Shown here: positions 1 to 11,580 of the stretch, piece by piece
Layout: every line of letters begins with the position of its first letter
How positions within the stretch are numbered: position 1 is the first letter of the stretch
NCBI GenBank assembly: GCA_965178125.1
Contig: OZ237769.1
Location: forward strand, 248,001-312,000
Origin: Bilabrum cf. latius
Lineage: Eukaryota > Bigyra: Bicosoecida > Bigyra > Bicosoecida
DNA: 64,000 bases
Direction: 5' to 3'
Translations under genes and position numbers: made by a program
Notes under the pieces: model-generated
Told to the model about the DNA's origin: nothing
The model's database searches: none
What the model saw: the letters and a program-made list of their open reading frames with translations, nothing else

Positions 1-177
1 CAAACTTGTGATGTAATCTTGTCCTGTATGATTCGCACCTTCAATGGTCGAAAGCCACGTTTGCAGGTGACCTGGCCGCTCTGGTACAGGAACCCTTGGT
101 CCTATCATGCTGCCGCTGGAACGACCAGAAGCAGGAGCGCCATGATCGGGCGAATCGCCAGGACGTCGCGGATTCAT
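1..177 (-). CDS. DPSQMPEIL-family protein, N-terminal part (runs off left edge)
   Basis: Reading leftwards from an ATG at 177-175 gives an open frame to the window edge. After a Gly/Ser/Pro-rich leader it encodes RPGHLQTWLSTIEGAN, identical to the gene at 1716-4301; the two share about 50 nearly identical bases (31-79 and 4182-4231). The DNA then diverges (HTGQDYITSL). This marks it as another member of the tandem family on this strand. The signature region, tail and stop are outside the window. Function is unknown. The start is the first ATG and is followed by a leader comparable to that of the neighbouring paralogue. Confidence 0.6.
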   Translation of the reverse strand, partial: MNPRRPGDSPDHGAPASGRSSGSMIGPRVPVPERPGHLQTWLSTIEGANHTGQDYITSL

Positions 178-1715
178 ATTCAAAACAAGCAACTCGTTTG
201 GCTTAGTGACTGTTTATCTGCATGGATGGGCTCGAACGGTAGAAAATGGAGCTGGAACCGGTGGCATAAATTATCATTTCGCCTTTTCAAGCGCTTGTTT
301 GAGGATACTGTAGTACTAATATACCAAACTCACCGCAATACGTAACAATTTTGTTTCTGGTGCTTTATAGCAGGAATGATCCGAAGTCGGAGCGTAGTAG
401 GCCTATTGCATCCGCCAATCTCCAGATCCGCTAAGTGCTCGCAACAATGATCCGATGGTGTCTGTGGTGGCTTGGTGACCAGATGGAAATATGGCCTAAA
501 TCTAGAGTACGGTTGACTCGCTATGTATGATTTTAAGGCCTATTCCATTTGTCAGCCACCCCACGAAGAAACCGACCCTTCCCTGGCCTGCTTGCTTGCT
601 CACATCACGGCTGTTGATTCTCGTGAGGACTCACCTACGCCGGCTACCCAGGTATGCCTGAGACTACTTGAAGGCCGCCAGTCACGGCCATGCAGTGTAG
701 GACAGGGTGCAACGGGGCCGCAGCTTCGAGTCGAAGCGCACTAATTGCTCCTTGCAACAAACAAGGGGGAAAGGGGTAGCCAAGGCTCGTGGTAGCACTA
801 CACTACTCCACTGGTAGCACCAGCCTACACGATGCCCACGTCGCCAATGGCTGGCACTGGCATGCCTCATATGACCATGGGGCAGCATGGTGCGCAAATC
901 ATAGCTATAAGCTGCATGGATTTCCGCAGGCGCAATGCTATCCAGGTTGGAGGGGCCTGCAGCATATGCCCAAGCCGCCAGAGGCCAGACGCAGCTGGAA
1001 ACAACAGCAAGGCTGTACGACTTACCGCATCGGATCCCGGATATTTAGACCTTATCTCGTTTTCCCAACAAATGTGTTCCTTCACCACCTTTCGTATTCC
1101 GCTGAAATATGGCTTCCATCCACATCCATGGATCTGAACATGCCACAGAAATTGTCGTCATTGGACCACCAGACAGCCTTTGCCCCGCTTCGTCTTCCTG
1201 CGCTTTCTTGGCTGACTCGTTGCATATTTGCCGACAATGTTTATGGTCACAACTGCTATGCGCGCTTGATAGATGACACACTATAGTCAATTTCTACTGA
1301 GTAGTCGAGCTATCGCACGACAAAGTTGCCGGCTTTGCCCACACGTGTGTACCCCTACCGGTTCCAGTTCCGGCATTGTGGCTCAGGGCAATTACCCAGG
1401 CGTCCACAAACGGCCCAGCTCAGGCGGAATCGTTGAGAGTCCATCAATTGTATTCCAGTCAGGGAAAGCTGTGTAACTTGCCGCTCGTTAGGCCTAGTAA
1501 AGTGCGACTTTCGCTCCGATACGCTAGCAGTAGGTTAGATCATATCACAATGCATCCATGATAGAGCAAGAAGGGCTTGTGCAGTGTAGACATCAGTTCG
1601 ATCACGAACTGTTCTTGATCCGGATTTTGCACGTACAGCTTCCAGTAACGTATTAAACGCACCATCTGAACAACAGGAAGCCGAGCAACAACAATAGCAA
1701 CAGCAACAGCCAGCA
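178..1715. other. Spacer with no supported gene
   Basis: Intergenic stretch between two minus-strand family members. Short open frames occur on both strands (for example plus 789-1286), but they overlap each other, have no recognisable motif, no similarity to the neighbouring family, and are not extended by reading TAG as sense. I see nothing I can call a gene. Confidence 0.5.
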
Positions 1716-2224
1716 TCACTTCCCGCCATCCCTTCTCCGCTGCTTCCTTGGCCTCTCATCCTCCTCACTCCCATCACCATCCCTCTCTTTATCCCGACCC
1801 CCAGCCTAGCGGCTGCGCACTCGGCCCAGACCCGTCTCACTCCCTGCTGTCCCCCCAACACACAGATCCCCCCGAATCATCGCAGCTTCCTATCCTTGCC
1901 CAACTCCCTGTGCCCCACTCCATGCCTGCCCCACTTCGGCTGACTGCCCCCACCCGCGGTCGGCATCATCGCCCTGGCCTACCCCTGCCCCATCGTGCAT
2001 GATTGCATTAGATGAAGCAGCACCTGCTGACTGCCCCCACCCGCGGTCGGCATCATCGCCATGGCCTACACCTGCCGCATCGTGCATGATTGCATCAGAT
2101 GAAGCAGCACCGGCTGACTGCCCCCACCCGCGGTCGGCATCATAGCCCTGGCCTACCCTTGCCCCATCGTGCATGATTGCATTAGATGAAGCAGCACCTG
2201 CACCTGATTCATTCATATCATGTG

Positions 2225-2284
<60 letters not shown>

Positions 2285-4301
2285 ATTGCTGCTGCTGCTG
2301 CTATTGCTGCTGCTGCTGCTATTGCTGCTGCTGTTCCTGTGGCATCGGGGCACTCTCAGGCCCAAACTGTTCCTCGTCCGCTTGACCTGCCACAAGCACG
2401 CCATAAGAGTCAGCAGATCCGACCGAACCAGACTCCCAACAACGTCCCCTCAGCGAGCCAGGCAGCGACACACCATCTACATCCGTGCCAGACAAAGACC
2501 CGAGCTGGCTGCCGGCATCCTCACTCGTCACACTCCTACCACTTCTCATCCTGTGGTCATGCATCCGGAGCCATTGCCCAGTCAGCCCCGAGTCCATGCT
2601 CCCCGCCACTGACCCGCCATCACGCGCCTCCCCTTCCCGTCCAGCGCTTGCCATGGCCTCGAGCTGTCTGTGCACGTCAGTGGCATCGGCGTCGCACGAA
2701 TAGTCTATGCCAGTGCCAGCCAGGTGGCTCGTCAGCGGTGCAAGGCGTGCTGCTGGCTGCTGCCTCGGGCTGCGTCTGCTCCTCCACTGATCCTGATCCT
2801 GCACTTGCAACCGGTGTTGCCGGGACTACGTCGCACGGGGTGGGGCAAATCTGCGGCTAGACTCCACCGATCCTGAAGCGTGTGACGAATACAGACCGGG
2901 TCCATCACGACCGTCCATTGTATTCAGGTTCAGTGCCCCCTCCCCGTCCCTTGTTGCCCCCCCGATTACCACGCTCCCCACGGACCCCTCGCTGCTGGGC
3001 GTCCCTCCATCATCGCTATCATCTCTGACGTCGTGCTCGTCTCTGCCGCCGCGCTCAACGTCTTGTCCACCGCGCTCAACATGGTCGGCTTGTGCCACCA
3101 GAGGGGTCCAAGCGGACGGAGAACGCGAAAAGATGGAGGAGGACGGCTACTAGGAAGTGTTCGGGCGTCGGATGGACAGGGGGGGTGCAGTGCCCCACGC
3201 CCTATGGGCTGTTCCCCGTCTTGTTCCCTGAGCAGGAGCCTGGATCCCACTTGTAGGATATTGTGCAGCTGTTCCCTCACCTACCCTGCCTGATTCACCA
3301 AGCCACTGAAGCCTCTGCTCGAGCGGCGCCTCCTCGCCCTCGCCCTCGCCCTCGCCCTCGACCCCATGCGCAAACACCGCGTCTTCAACGCCCTGCTAGT
3401 GCTGGTGCTGCTGCTGGTGCTGCAGTCGGCTGGACGTATCCACGCCCACGGGACTTCTCCGGGGGTCCAGTGGGCTCCCACTCATGCTGAGCCTTCCCTC
3501 CCACTGCTCCCCCCTCGCGTACTAATGTCGGTTCTGCGGGCTAAACTCGGCCTGCACTGTGGCAGCATCAGCGGCATCGGGAGGTGCATCGGACCATCCA
3601 TTGCCAGCTCCAGCCACGCCGAGCACGCGCCCGTGACCAGCCACTGGGAGTGCGAATACCTAATCATCGTGTCCACCATGGCTATCTTGCAGACTGCGAC
3701 GGCCTGCAAAAGCCAAAGACGACGATGTAGATGAAGATGAGACAGTAATTGCCACACCGCGAGCCCAGGCTGCGGCCTGCTGTGCTGATGCTGATGCTGA
3801 TGCTGGTGCTGGTGCTGATGCGTGGCCTTTCGGATGCGATCCTGCCTGGACTTCTGCAGCTGCTGCCTCCAATGCTCTGGGTGACGGTCTCAAGATCTCG
3901 GGCATCTGGGATGGATCCCCGGTGAGGATGGCCTCGCCCAACCATTTGGTAAATTGGCTCTTGGATGATTTGATCCTCTCCTTGATCTAGGTAGCGAGTG
4001 GGTCAAACCATGGCTTCTTATTGATATGGCTCCTGTTGAGAGCTTTCTGCGTAGCTTCCAGGTCCTTCTTGGCCATTGTTTGAGCCTCGATCAACTCGGT
4101 CGATCCGGGCTAGAATCGTCGAGCCGCTGCGATCATTCTTAGAGCGATCGGCTGCACTTTCTAAACATAATTTGTTCCTTTAGAATTCGCACCTTCAATG
4201 GTCGAAAGCCACGTTTGCAGGTGACCTGGCCGCTAGGACTCGGGGACTCTTAGGCCTGTCGTGCCGCCGCCCTGACGACCCGGTCGCGGATCTGCTTCCA
4301 T
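1716..4301 (-). CDS. DPSQMPEIL-family protein with poly-Q tract
   Basis: Continuous 861-residue frame from the ATG at 4301 to TGA at 1718-1716, crossed by 15 TAG codons and no TAA or TGA. Residues 23-130 form the family domain: LQTWL, NYV-TAG-KVQ, QKALNRS, then FTKWLGEAILTGDPSQM and PEILRPSP. The rest is low complexity: Ala/Ser stretches, GEGEGE, a 36-codon Gln tract (2333-2226) interrupted by three TAGs, three copies of a roughly 38-residue Gly/Asp-rich repeat with the core NAIMHD (about 1950-2200), and a basic C-terminus. In alignment with the paralogue at 13129-15567, the TAG in NYV-TAG-KV falls on Gln of SYVQKL. An AT-rich TATATATA run lies directly upstream of the ATG. No known domain is recognised; the family appears lineage-specific. 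Nuclear location is only a guess from the basic tail. Confidence 0.72.
2226..2333 (-). repeat. CAG poly-glutamine tract containing three TAG codons
   Basis: 36 consecutive in-frame codons on the minus strand, all CAG or CAA except three TAGs at 2283-2285, 2301-2303 and 2319-2321. These are spaced exactly 18 bases apart, each flanked by CAA on one side and CAG on the other. The regular spacing suggests expansion of a CAG(4)-CAA-TAG unit, which only makes sense if TAG is tolerated inside a Gln run. Confidence 0.9.
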
Positions 4302-5581
4302 GATATATATATATCAAGTGTCACCCGCAATTATATGTCTGGACAGCGACAGTCTGCGCCATTGAGCCAATACGATAAAGGGCGTCGGTGGCAAAAATTG
4401 TTCAGCATCCCAGGCAAACTGAATCCTATCACAACCCGGGCAACTTGGGCCAAAAATGATTACATGATACTATACTTAGCTCACTCTATGGCGGTGCAGC
4501 GTTCTTGTTAAGAGCTTGTAGCCAGAGCGATATGACGCCGGTGCCCGAGTCCACCGAGTATCTCAAAGATGCACTTTTCATTGATCAGAAAATGACACTG
4601 CGTAGCACTAGCGTTGCGACGCCTGTAGGAGCCATTGGCCCCATTCAAATCGTCCAGTCACCCAACAAACTTTTACATTCCACTGGATCAGAGCATATCA
4701 CGAAAATGGCTTGACGCTAGGATCCAGAGAGAGGCACTGGCGGCGTAGACAGGAGTGCGAGAGACCCGGCCACGGCTGTGCACTGAATTAGTACAGCGGA
4801 AGGCGAGTCCAGCACTGCAAATCCACGCTATCCTCCCGCCGGGCTAGTCAGGGCACGAACTTCCCCTACACAACGATACACGGAGACGGTATGCTGTTGG
4901 GGAGGGCCTCCTACCACCCCCCTCACCCCCCTCCCGCATGGTCCCATTTTGCATGTTTCATTGGCACTGGACTGCAAGGTGGGGTATCCAAAAGGGATTA
5001 CATACGACACTAAGGCTGCTCGGGGCGCAAACTACGGCCATCTGTAGTAGTCGCTCCCGCACGTACCATGCCGCACAAGTCTACCAAGTCTGCTCGCGCA
5101 AACTGCGTGAAGTCACCAAAGTGGTCGCGAGATGAAACTTTGCTTGATCAGGTCTTTATTATTCAAAGAATTTGACAGGAAACCGGAAATCGAAGAAAGA
5201 AAGTCGGACTCGGAGCCTCGACAAGACTTTTCCCACCTCAAAAGCTGCGATTCACAACTACAACTTGCCACACAAACAGAAAGCCGTAGTTGCAGAGGCA
5301 GCTTTATCACCTGCTTGACAATCATCAAGACACTCTCAGGACAGAGATATCCACTTGACGAGCCAAGACCGTGTTTCCAAAACGCCAGTTGGCCGTGGAA
5401 TTTGCAAGGTTGGTTGTGTTCTCAGCGGTAGTTGCACCAATCCTTGCCTACCTAGATTACCCTGGGTAAGTGAATGCCCCAGTAGTTCTCGTAGTACCTG
5501 GACCACATATTCAATTATTAATTTCCTGTCTCGAAAAGCATGAAATCCGGACGTTGCAGGAAGGGGTACTGACTTGACAAC
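4302..5581. other. Divergent intergenic region
   Basis: Separates the minus-strand gene starting at 4301 from the plus-strand gene starting at 5582. Bases 4301-4314 are an alternating TA run next to the upstream ATG and may act as a core promoter. Short open frames at 4505-4714 and 5132-5431 have no recognisable content and no family similarity. No RNA gene seen. Confidence 0.4.
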
Positions 5582-7375
5582 ATGGCAGAATTCAAAGCAT
5601 CCGATTTCAACGGGAACTGGTCAGGAGCGAAAACCGCAAAGTGCAAGTCCAGTAGTGACTTACACCGCAGGCACGCCCTGGACAAGGAGATACTGGCTCA
5701 GAGGCTGAACTTGATCACGGACAAGGCCTCTCTGCCAGAGAGAGACTTTAAGGCATTGAGGAAGATGGTCAATGACGGGACCATCAACATGCACAGCCAC
5801 CTGTCAGCTGCCCAGAACGTAGGGCTAACTGCATTGCAGAGAGACAAGCTGGGAATTCCTTACACGCGATCGGTCTCGGACAAGAGCAGCGTGGGCAAAA
5901 TCGTATCGTCTGCAAAGACTGGCACCCAGGCAGTGCTGACAAGCCAGGAGGCCTCCCACCAGCTCAAGGGTGTGCACACTCTGGTACTGGCAAAAGGTAA
6001 GTACCCGGAGATATCGGAGCTGCTGGACGATTTGATCGCGGCATCCATCGCTCAGCTCAACAATGCGTACGTCGTCCACTGCAAGCGGCACCCTGACGGG
6101 AGCAAGGTGTCATTGGGCGAGAGGATCGAGAAGGACCTGCTGCGGAAAGACGGAGCTCACGCCCTGTCAAAGACCAAGGCGAAGGTGGCACAGCTCAACA
6201 AGGGCGTCAAGATCGCCAGTACATCATCCGGCCCGGCAAGGGGAAAGAGCAGTAGATCGTCCGGCCCGGCAAGGGGAAAGAGCAGTAGGTCGTCCGGCCC
6301 GGCAAGGGGATAGAGCAGAACTGCTGTCAAAGCCAGGGACGTGGTAGCTAAGGTCAGGGGTGTCGTTTCTAAAGCAAGGAGCAGTGCCGCGACAGCTCGA
6401 AGCATCGGTGCCAAAATGATAGGTGCCCCAAAGGGAAGCTCGGACACGGGCAAGAGGGGGACTGGTCGTGGCATTGGTAGGAGCAGCAACCTGCATACCA
6501 GCAAGCGCACCACTGCACGAGACACCAGCAGGCGCACCGCTGTTTGGGACACCAGTGGGCGCACCACCGCACGAGACACCAGCAGGCGCACCGCTGACTG
6601 CGACACCAGTGGGCGCACCACTGCACGAGACACCAGCAGGCGCACCGCTGTTTGGGACACCAGTGGGCGCACCACCGCACGAGACACCAGCAGGCGCACC
6701 GCTGTTTGGGACACCAGTGGACGCACCACCGCACGAGACACCAGCAGGCGCACCGCTGACTGCGACACCAGTGGGCGCACCACTGCACGAGACACCAGCA
6801 GGCGCACCGCTGACTGCGACACCAGTGGGCGCACCACTGCACGAGACACCAGCAGGCGCACCGCTGTTTGGGACACCAGTGGACGCACCACCGCACGAGA
6901 CACCAGCAGGCGCACCGCTGACTGCGACACCAGTGGGCGCACCACTGCACGAGACACCAGCAGGCGCACCGCTGTTTGGGACACCAGTGGGCGCACCACC
7001 GCACGAGACACCAGCAGGCGCACCGCTGTTTGGGACACCAGTGGACGCACCACCGCACGAGACACCAGCATATTCGGACATTTGTGGGCCGACAGATCTA
7101 TTCTGCCACTCGCGGGGCCCTATGAGGCGCAGAGGCGTCAAACGAGCACTTACGTGTCATAGCGAGCGCCCACAGCAGACTGGTTTAGCCGCGGCATCCA
7201 CACAGTCGTTGCCCCTCCCACCATACCCATGGCGCCGGTTGCCCCAGTGATGACTGGACCATCCTTCACCTCTGGAACTGTGGTAGGGTATTCGGCACGA
7301 GGGCATGCGATGTACACGGGCCCGAGGGGTGGGACGTACCACGTCTCTCCAGGCGGCAACCGGGTATACCACTGA
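5582..7375 (+). CDS. Unknown protein with 18-residue tandem repeats and C-terminal TGPRGG-Tyr motif
   Basis: 597-residue frame from ATG 5582 to TGA 7373-7375, with TAG codons at 6311-6313 and 7160-7162 read through. Residues 1-210 are a charged, mainly helical region I do not recognise. Residues about 220-245 carry three SSGPARGK repeats with a TAG at the end of the third. Residues about 309-496 are ten copies of an 18-residue Arg/Thr-rich repeat (54 bp). The last 25 residues read YTGPRGGTYHVSPGGNRVYH, resembling short Gly-Arg-Gly-Gly...Tyr motifs known at the ends of some viral and protist proteins. That the motif appears only after the second TAG, and directly before TGA, supports read-through. 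It is the only plus-strand gene inside the minus-strand family array. Function unknown. Confidence 0.7.
6506..7070 (+). repeat. 54-bp tandem repeat array, about ten units
   Basis: Head-to-tail units alternating two variants (core GCTGTTTGGGACACCAGT or GCTGACTGCGACACCAGT), in frame with the gene at 5582. Because the unit is a multiple of three and GC-rich, all other frames on both strands are also open here; those are shadows. Confidence 0.9.
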
Positions 7376-7564
7376 GTCGGCGTGGGGTTGACACACATCC
7401 ACTGAGTCGGATTGGATGCGGTGCGCGACTAGGAAGTTGATGAATGCATAAGATTTTGTCTGCAATCTATGGGTTCGTATTCAACTCGCATTTACCCTTA
7501 ATACTATCCATATGTCTAAAATCCTATTCTGGTGATTTCTGCTGCGGCTGCTGCAGTCACAGCT

Positions 7565-9259
7565 TCACTCGACCCGGGTGCGCTTGGCCATCCTATGCGA
7601 ACGGCCAAAGTGTTCCTCACCCGGCTGTGGCTGGAGCAAGTCGCCCGACTCTCCAGCGCCGAACGAAGGTTGGCACGCAGGGCTGTGACCGCCTGCTCGC
7701 TCCTGGTCCAGGTTAATCTCAGCGCGGTCTCGCTTCCTGCCTATCGGCAGACGCGCGCTTGTTCTACCAGCAGCACTGAAAGTCGTCACGATTAGGCTAG
7801 CTGCTCCCGCACCCGCATCGATACCAGCCACACCTGCACTCGTGCCTGTACCTGTGGTGAACTCCCTCGATTGGGTCTCGCTCTCCATCGAGGCCATAGA
7901 GACAGCGCGGTGGCGGGCCCGGGACACGGCTGCCTCTGCCAGACACTTCAGATTGGATGGCTGCCGCCCGCTCGCACGCAAGGCTCGCCAGGAGCCAACG
8001 ATCGGTTGCATGGCTTGCTGGGGTGCAGGAGGACCCATTGCAGCACCGATTAATCGCTGGCCATACTGACCAGATCCACGCGCCTGTTGAATGACACCGT
8101 CAGTGGTTTGTCTTACAATTGCAATCTCATCTCGACTGAGCTCGGCGGACCATTGTCCGGATGTATCTGGCCTGGATGGGTCAGAAGGGATCCGGACTGG
8201 CTGCATGTGGCACATGCCCCGCCGAAAGGCAGCTTGCACCATGCGCTCAACCGATCGGGCGGGGTGTCCAGCCTCAGAGTACGTGCCCATCAAGTGATGC
8301 ACGTGTCGCGGGTCGTTGGCTGCAGCCAGGCGACGCGCACTCCCAGGAGGGAATGTTGCAGGGAAGTGCTCCTCCCGTGATGACGATGGTTCGGGATCAT
8401 GCGACAGCACTGGATGTGTCCACGATGAGGATGATGACGATGTTTCGGGATCATGCGACTGCACTGGATGTGTCCAAGATGAGGATGATGACGATGGAAC
8501 GGGATCATGCGATAGCACTGGATGTGTCCATGCCGAGGATGACGAGGATGACGAGGATGACCACGCACATGAATCCGGCCGTGCGTTGCCCATGCTAGTG
8601 AAGATCGCATCGGTTTGGAGCACCGGGGCAGCGCCATGGTCCACCACCTTGCTGCTGGACGCGGATGCAACGCTGCCTAGTGGGCCACTACCACGTAGTG
8701 CACCAGCAGATGCAAGGCTGCTTAGCTGGCCAACCCCGATCGTGCCCTCGCGGTTCAAGGTTGCAGTACCACTTGAGGCACCATCAAGACCTCCGCGATG
8801 CGGCTCAGCAACATCTAGATCCAACTATTCTGTTTGATGGACGGCAGGCTGCTTCAAAATGGGTGGCATGAAGTCAGGATTGCCCTGCAGAATCGACTAT
8901 CCCAGCCAACGTGTAAACGTATTCTAGCGGATACCAGCTTTTTCGCTGAGTTTTTTGCGCAGTTCGCCATACCAGCAGACGTTCTTATACTTGCTCCGTA
9001 GCAGGGCTTTCTGGCTGCTGCGCAATCTCTTCTGCAGCTGTTGCTGGAGTGTCTCTCGAGCTTTTAGGTGGTCGAACTTGCCCGACTGGTAGGCCTGCGA
9101 GCTTATGCTCGCAATCTCTTGGATCCTTTCTACGTACTTCGCTCCCGCTGGACATGAAATTTGAGTTTGCGTCAGCCATGTTTGCAGCTTGGTCACTTGT
9201 GCTGGCTTGAGAAGCGTTGGTGTCCAGACTGCTGAATCTCTTTGGGCGCTCGTTTCCAT
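7565..9259 (-). CDS. DPSQMPEIL-family protein, diverged member
   Basis: 564 residues from ATG 9259 to TGA 7567-7565 with TAG codons at 8926-8924, 8899-8897 and 8827-8825. The N-terminal domain reads LQTWLTQTQ, KYVERIQEI, QKALLRSKYKNVCWYGEL, then TAG-NTFTRWLG-TAG-SILQGNPDFM. The first TAG falls on Gln in two paralogues (KQNSFTKWLG, LRQHTFDLWL) and the second on Glu, Arg or Asp. Downstream are Ser-rich repeats with THPVLSHDP, then a segment SVERMVQAAFRRG that recurs in the gene at 13129 as SIQRMVAAAFRRG, and a basic tail KRTRVE. This second shared block suggests an ancestral central region. A TATAAT-like element lies about 40 bases upstream (9306-9298). Function unknown. Confidence 0.72.
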
Positions 9260-9913
9260 GTTCCTTTCTACGATAGAGTAAGAACGGTCACTCTTGCATT
9301 ATAAACCATACTATTTCGGTTAATACGAGCAACCATGAGTTTGGTACCGTTCTAGGTAACTCAATGCCACGTTCCAGTGGAAAATCAAGAGTGTAGTTGT
9401 CAGTACAAAGCACTACTGACAGGCAATTATAAGCATTTGTCGATCAATCAGAACCATACTCACAGTGTATCTCCAATTATTTCTGTTGGCTTTCTCAATG
9501 TAAACAAATTTCGCTCAATAGCAACCATCGAATTCCCCGAAGTCTCCTTGGACATTCGACTCCGAATGGCGTGGGCAAACACCTGTGCACAGGCAGGCAG
9601 GTATATGGCTGCGTCATGAGGCGTACCAACGCGACGCTGGACATCTGCCACTACTAGAGCTAGTAGGCAAGGACATTCACGCCCTTTGTTCGCTGTGATC
9701 ACCACTGTAGATAGGCTTACAGCGAGCAGCCAAGATATGAGCGCAACGAGCGCTGCCAGCTTGATTGCGATCCGCTGCACGTAACCTGTCCAACTTGACC
9801 AGCGCAAGACTACCGCCAACCAGAAGTCCGAATATGGGGTGCATCTGAGTCATATATATTCCAATTATCAAGCCAAAATTAGTTGTCTGAAATTTTTCGA
9901 AGCACTGCGACCA
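9260..9913. other. Spacer with a possible small membrane-protein ORF
   Basis: Between two minus-strand paralogues. On the minus strand at 9819-9460 there is a frame containing a strongly hydrophobic stretch (LAALVALISWLLAVSLSTVV). It lacks an ATG in frame; a nearby ATG after a TATATATA element (about 9855) is in a different frame. I can neither join nor dismiss it. Confidence 0.25.
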
Positions 9914-11207
9914 TCACGTCCGCCTGCTCTTCAAGACCTTCTCTTGATCATCCTGCTCCTCAAAACCAGTACCCGGACATTCGCTACCAGTGGTGGCAAC
10001 ATCACCAGTACCAGTGGTAGCCGCTGCGTTTCGCACACTGGCACCGGCACCGGATGATACTTGACTGTACCCGTCACTCATCTCTGATACTGCTACTCGT
10101 GCCGATTCCTCTGCCATCTCCACTTCGTCCCTGTCACGCTTTGCTCCGATCACCGGTGGTGCCCCTGCGCCTGCACCCCCATGCATCCCAGCACCCACTG
10201 GCTGGCCCTGCCCCGCGCCTGTACCCCCATGCATCCCAGCACCCACTGGCTGGCCCGGCCCCGCGCCTGCACCCCCATGCATCCCAGCACCCACTGGCTG
10301 GCCCTGCCCCTCGCCTGTACCCCCATGCATCCCAGCACCGACTGGCTGGCCCTGCCCCGCGCCTGTACCGCCGTGCATCCCAGCACCCACTGGCTGGCCC
10401 GGCCCCGCGCCTGTACCCCCATGCATCCCAGCACCGACTGGCTGGCCCGGCCCCGCGCCTGTACCCTCATGCATCCCAGCACCCACTGGCTGGCCCGGCC
10501 CCGCGCCTGTACCCCCGTGCATCCCAGCACCCACTGGCTGGCCCTGCCCCTGCGCCTGTACCCTCATGCATCCCAGCACCCACTGGCTGGCCCTGCCCCG
10601 CGCCTGTACCGCCGTGCATCCCAGCACTTACTGGCTGGCCCTGCCCCGCGCCTGTACCGCCGTGCATCCCAGCACCCACTGGCTGGCCCTGCCCCGCGCC
10701 TGCACCGCCGTGCATCCCAGCACCCGCTGGCTGGAGCCCATCGAGAAGTCTCTCTACTGTACGTGGTGCTGGTCTCAAGATCTCGGGCATCTGGGATGGG
10801 TCCCCTGATAGAATGGTCCTGTGCAGCCAAAGATCAAAGGTGTGTTGACGCAACCATGGAGCCCGCAGCGGCATGATTTTGCACAGCCTAGAGTACCAGT
10901 GAACCTTGTTAATCTTACTTCTGTGTAAGCCTTTCTGGATTTCCATGAACTGGCGTCGTAGCGTGGTGATGTCCGCCTACCTCGCTATGTCCGCTGCAGC
11001 TGCATCCATCGTTGCACGCCGTCTTGCCAACGCAATGCTATACGCAGCAAGGTCTTGTATTCTATGCGCGTATTCTCGCCCTCTCTCCGAGTGTCGTTGA
11101 ATGCAGTACAGCCATGCCTGGACCAACCGGTTGCGTTCATCAGGCAGTATTCGATACCGGCGGAGTTGAGGTTGGCACCGCGCAGGCCGTCCACTACCCT
11201 TTTTCAT
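9914..11207 (-). pseudogene. DPSQMPEIL-family copy broken by a one-base insertion
   Basis: Starts at ATG 11207 (MKKGSGRPARC, as in the next copy). It has the family domain with one TAG at 10979-10977 shared with its sister, the signature ILSGDPSQMPEIL, and a 48-bp repeat tail. At about 10551 one repeat unit carries an extra T (GCCCCTGCGCC instead of GCCCCGCGCC). This shifts the frame so translation ends at TGA 10469-10467. Beyond the insertion the other frame runs to the family C-terminus (VIGAKRDRDEVEMAEES ... KSRRT) at 9914. The preserved downstream frame suggests a recent lesion or a sequencing/assembly error in the repeat array. Otherwise it matches the copy at 11581-12762. Confidence 0.65.
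10150..10735 (-). repeat. 48-bp tandem repeat array
   Basis: About twelve 16-codon units encoding Gly-Met-His-Gly/Glu-Gly-Thr/Ala-Gly-Ala-Gly-Pro/Gln-Gly-Gln-Pro-Val-Gly-Ala in the minus-strand family gene. Related arrays sit at 11815-12290 and 13360-13560. Unit number differs between paralogues, so the arrays are probably unstable. Confidence 0.9.
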
Positions 11208-11580
11208 ATCTGCACCAGCACGTTCAGATGCTGCTTCGTAATGTTTTGTCGCGATGTATGATACCTGCGGAAGCAACAATCACGCATAATTTTCTATTTG
11301 CTTTGCTGGCAGTGATATCACAGGAATGTCGTTGCATGCGTATCCACAACGGATCTCTTCAATCGGCGAGCTGTCTGGATACTATTGAACCCTCTCACCT
11401 CAGTGCGACAATAACAATGTGCTCCGGTGACTTGTGCGTTCTCAAGAATCCAGATCTGATCTGTCTGTCGGGTTTGGCCGGGTGCAGCGCACGCAGGCGA
11501 TTAAATCAAACCGGAAAAATCAGCGTGTTAAACTTTGAATGCGATGCTCTATTTACAAAATATGTGCTGCACTGCGACCA
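11208..11580. repeat. Intergenic spacer, copy 1 of a tandem duplication
   Basis: Near-identical to 12763-13128. The shared block begins within the preceding gene's N-terminal coding part and ends at the next stop codon; the offset between copies is about 1.55 kb. It shows that gene-plus-spacer was the duplicated unit. No gene or RNA seen in it. Confidence 0.8.

Noticed and set aside
789-1286. 165-codon plus-strand frame near the left edge
   Set aside because: No motif, no conserved neighbours, overlapping frames on both strands, ordinary composition for non-coding DNA here.
6157-7250. Several 200-300 codon frames on both strands over the 54-bp repeats
   Set aside because: The repeat length is a multiple of three and lacks stops in any frame; only the frame continuous with the non-repeat N-terminus at 5582 and the C-terminal motif is supported.
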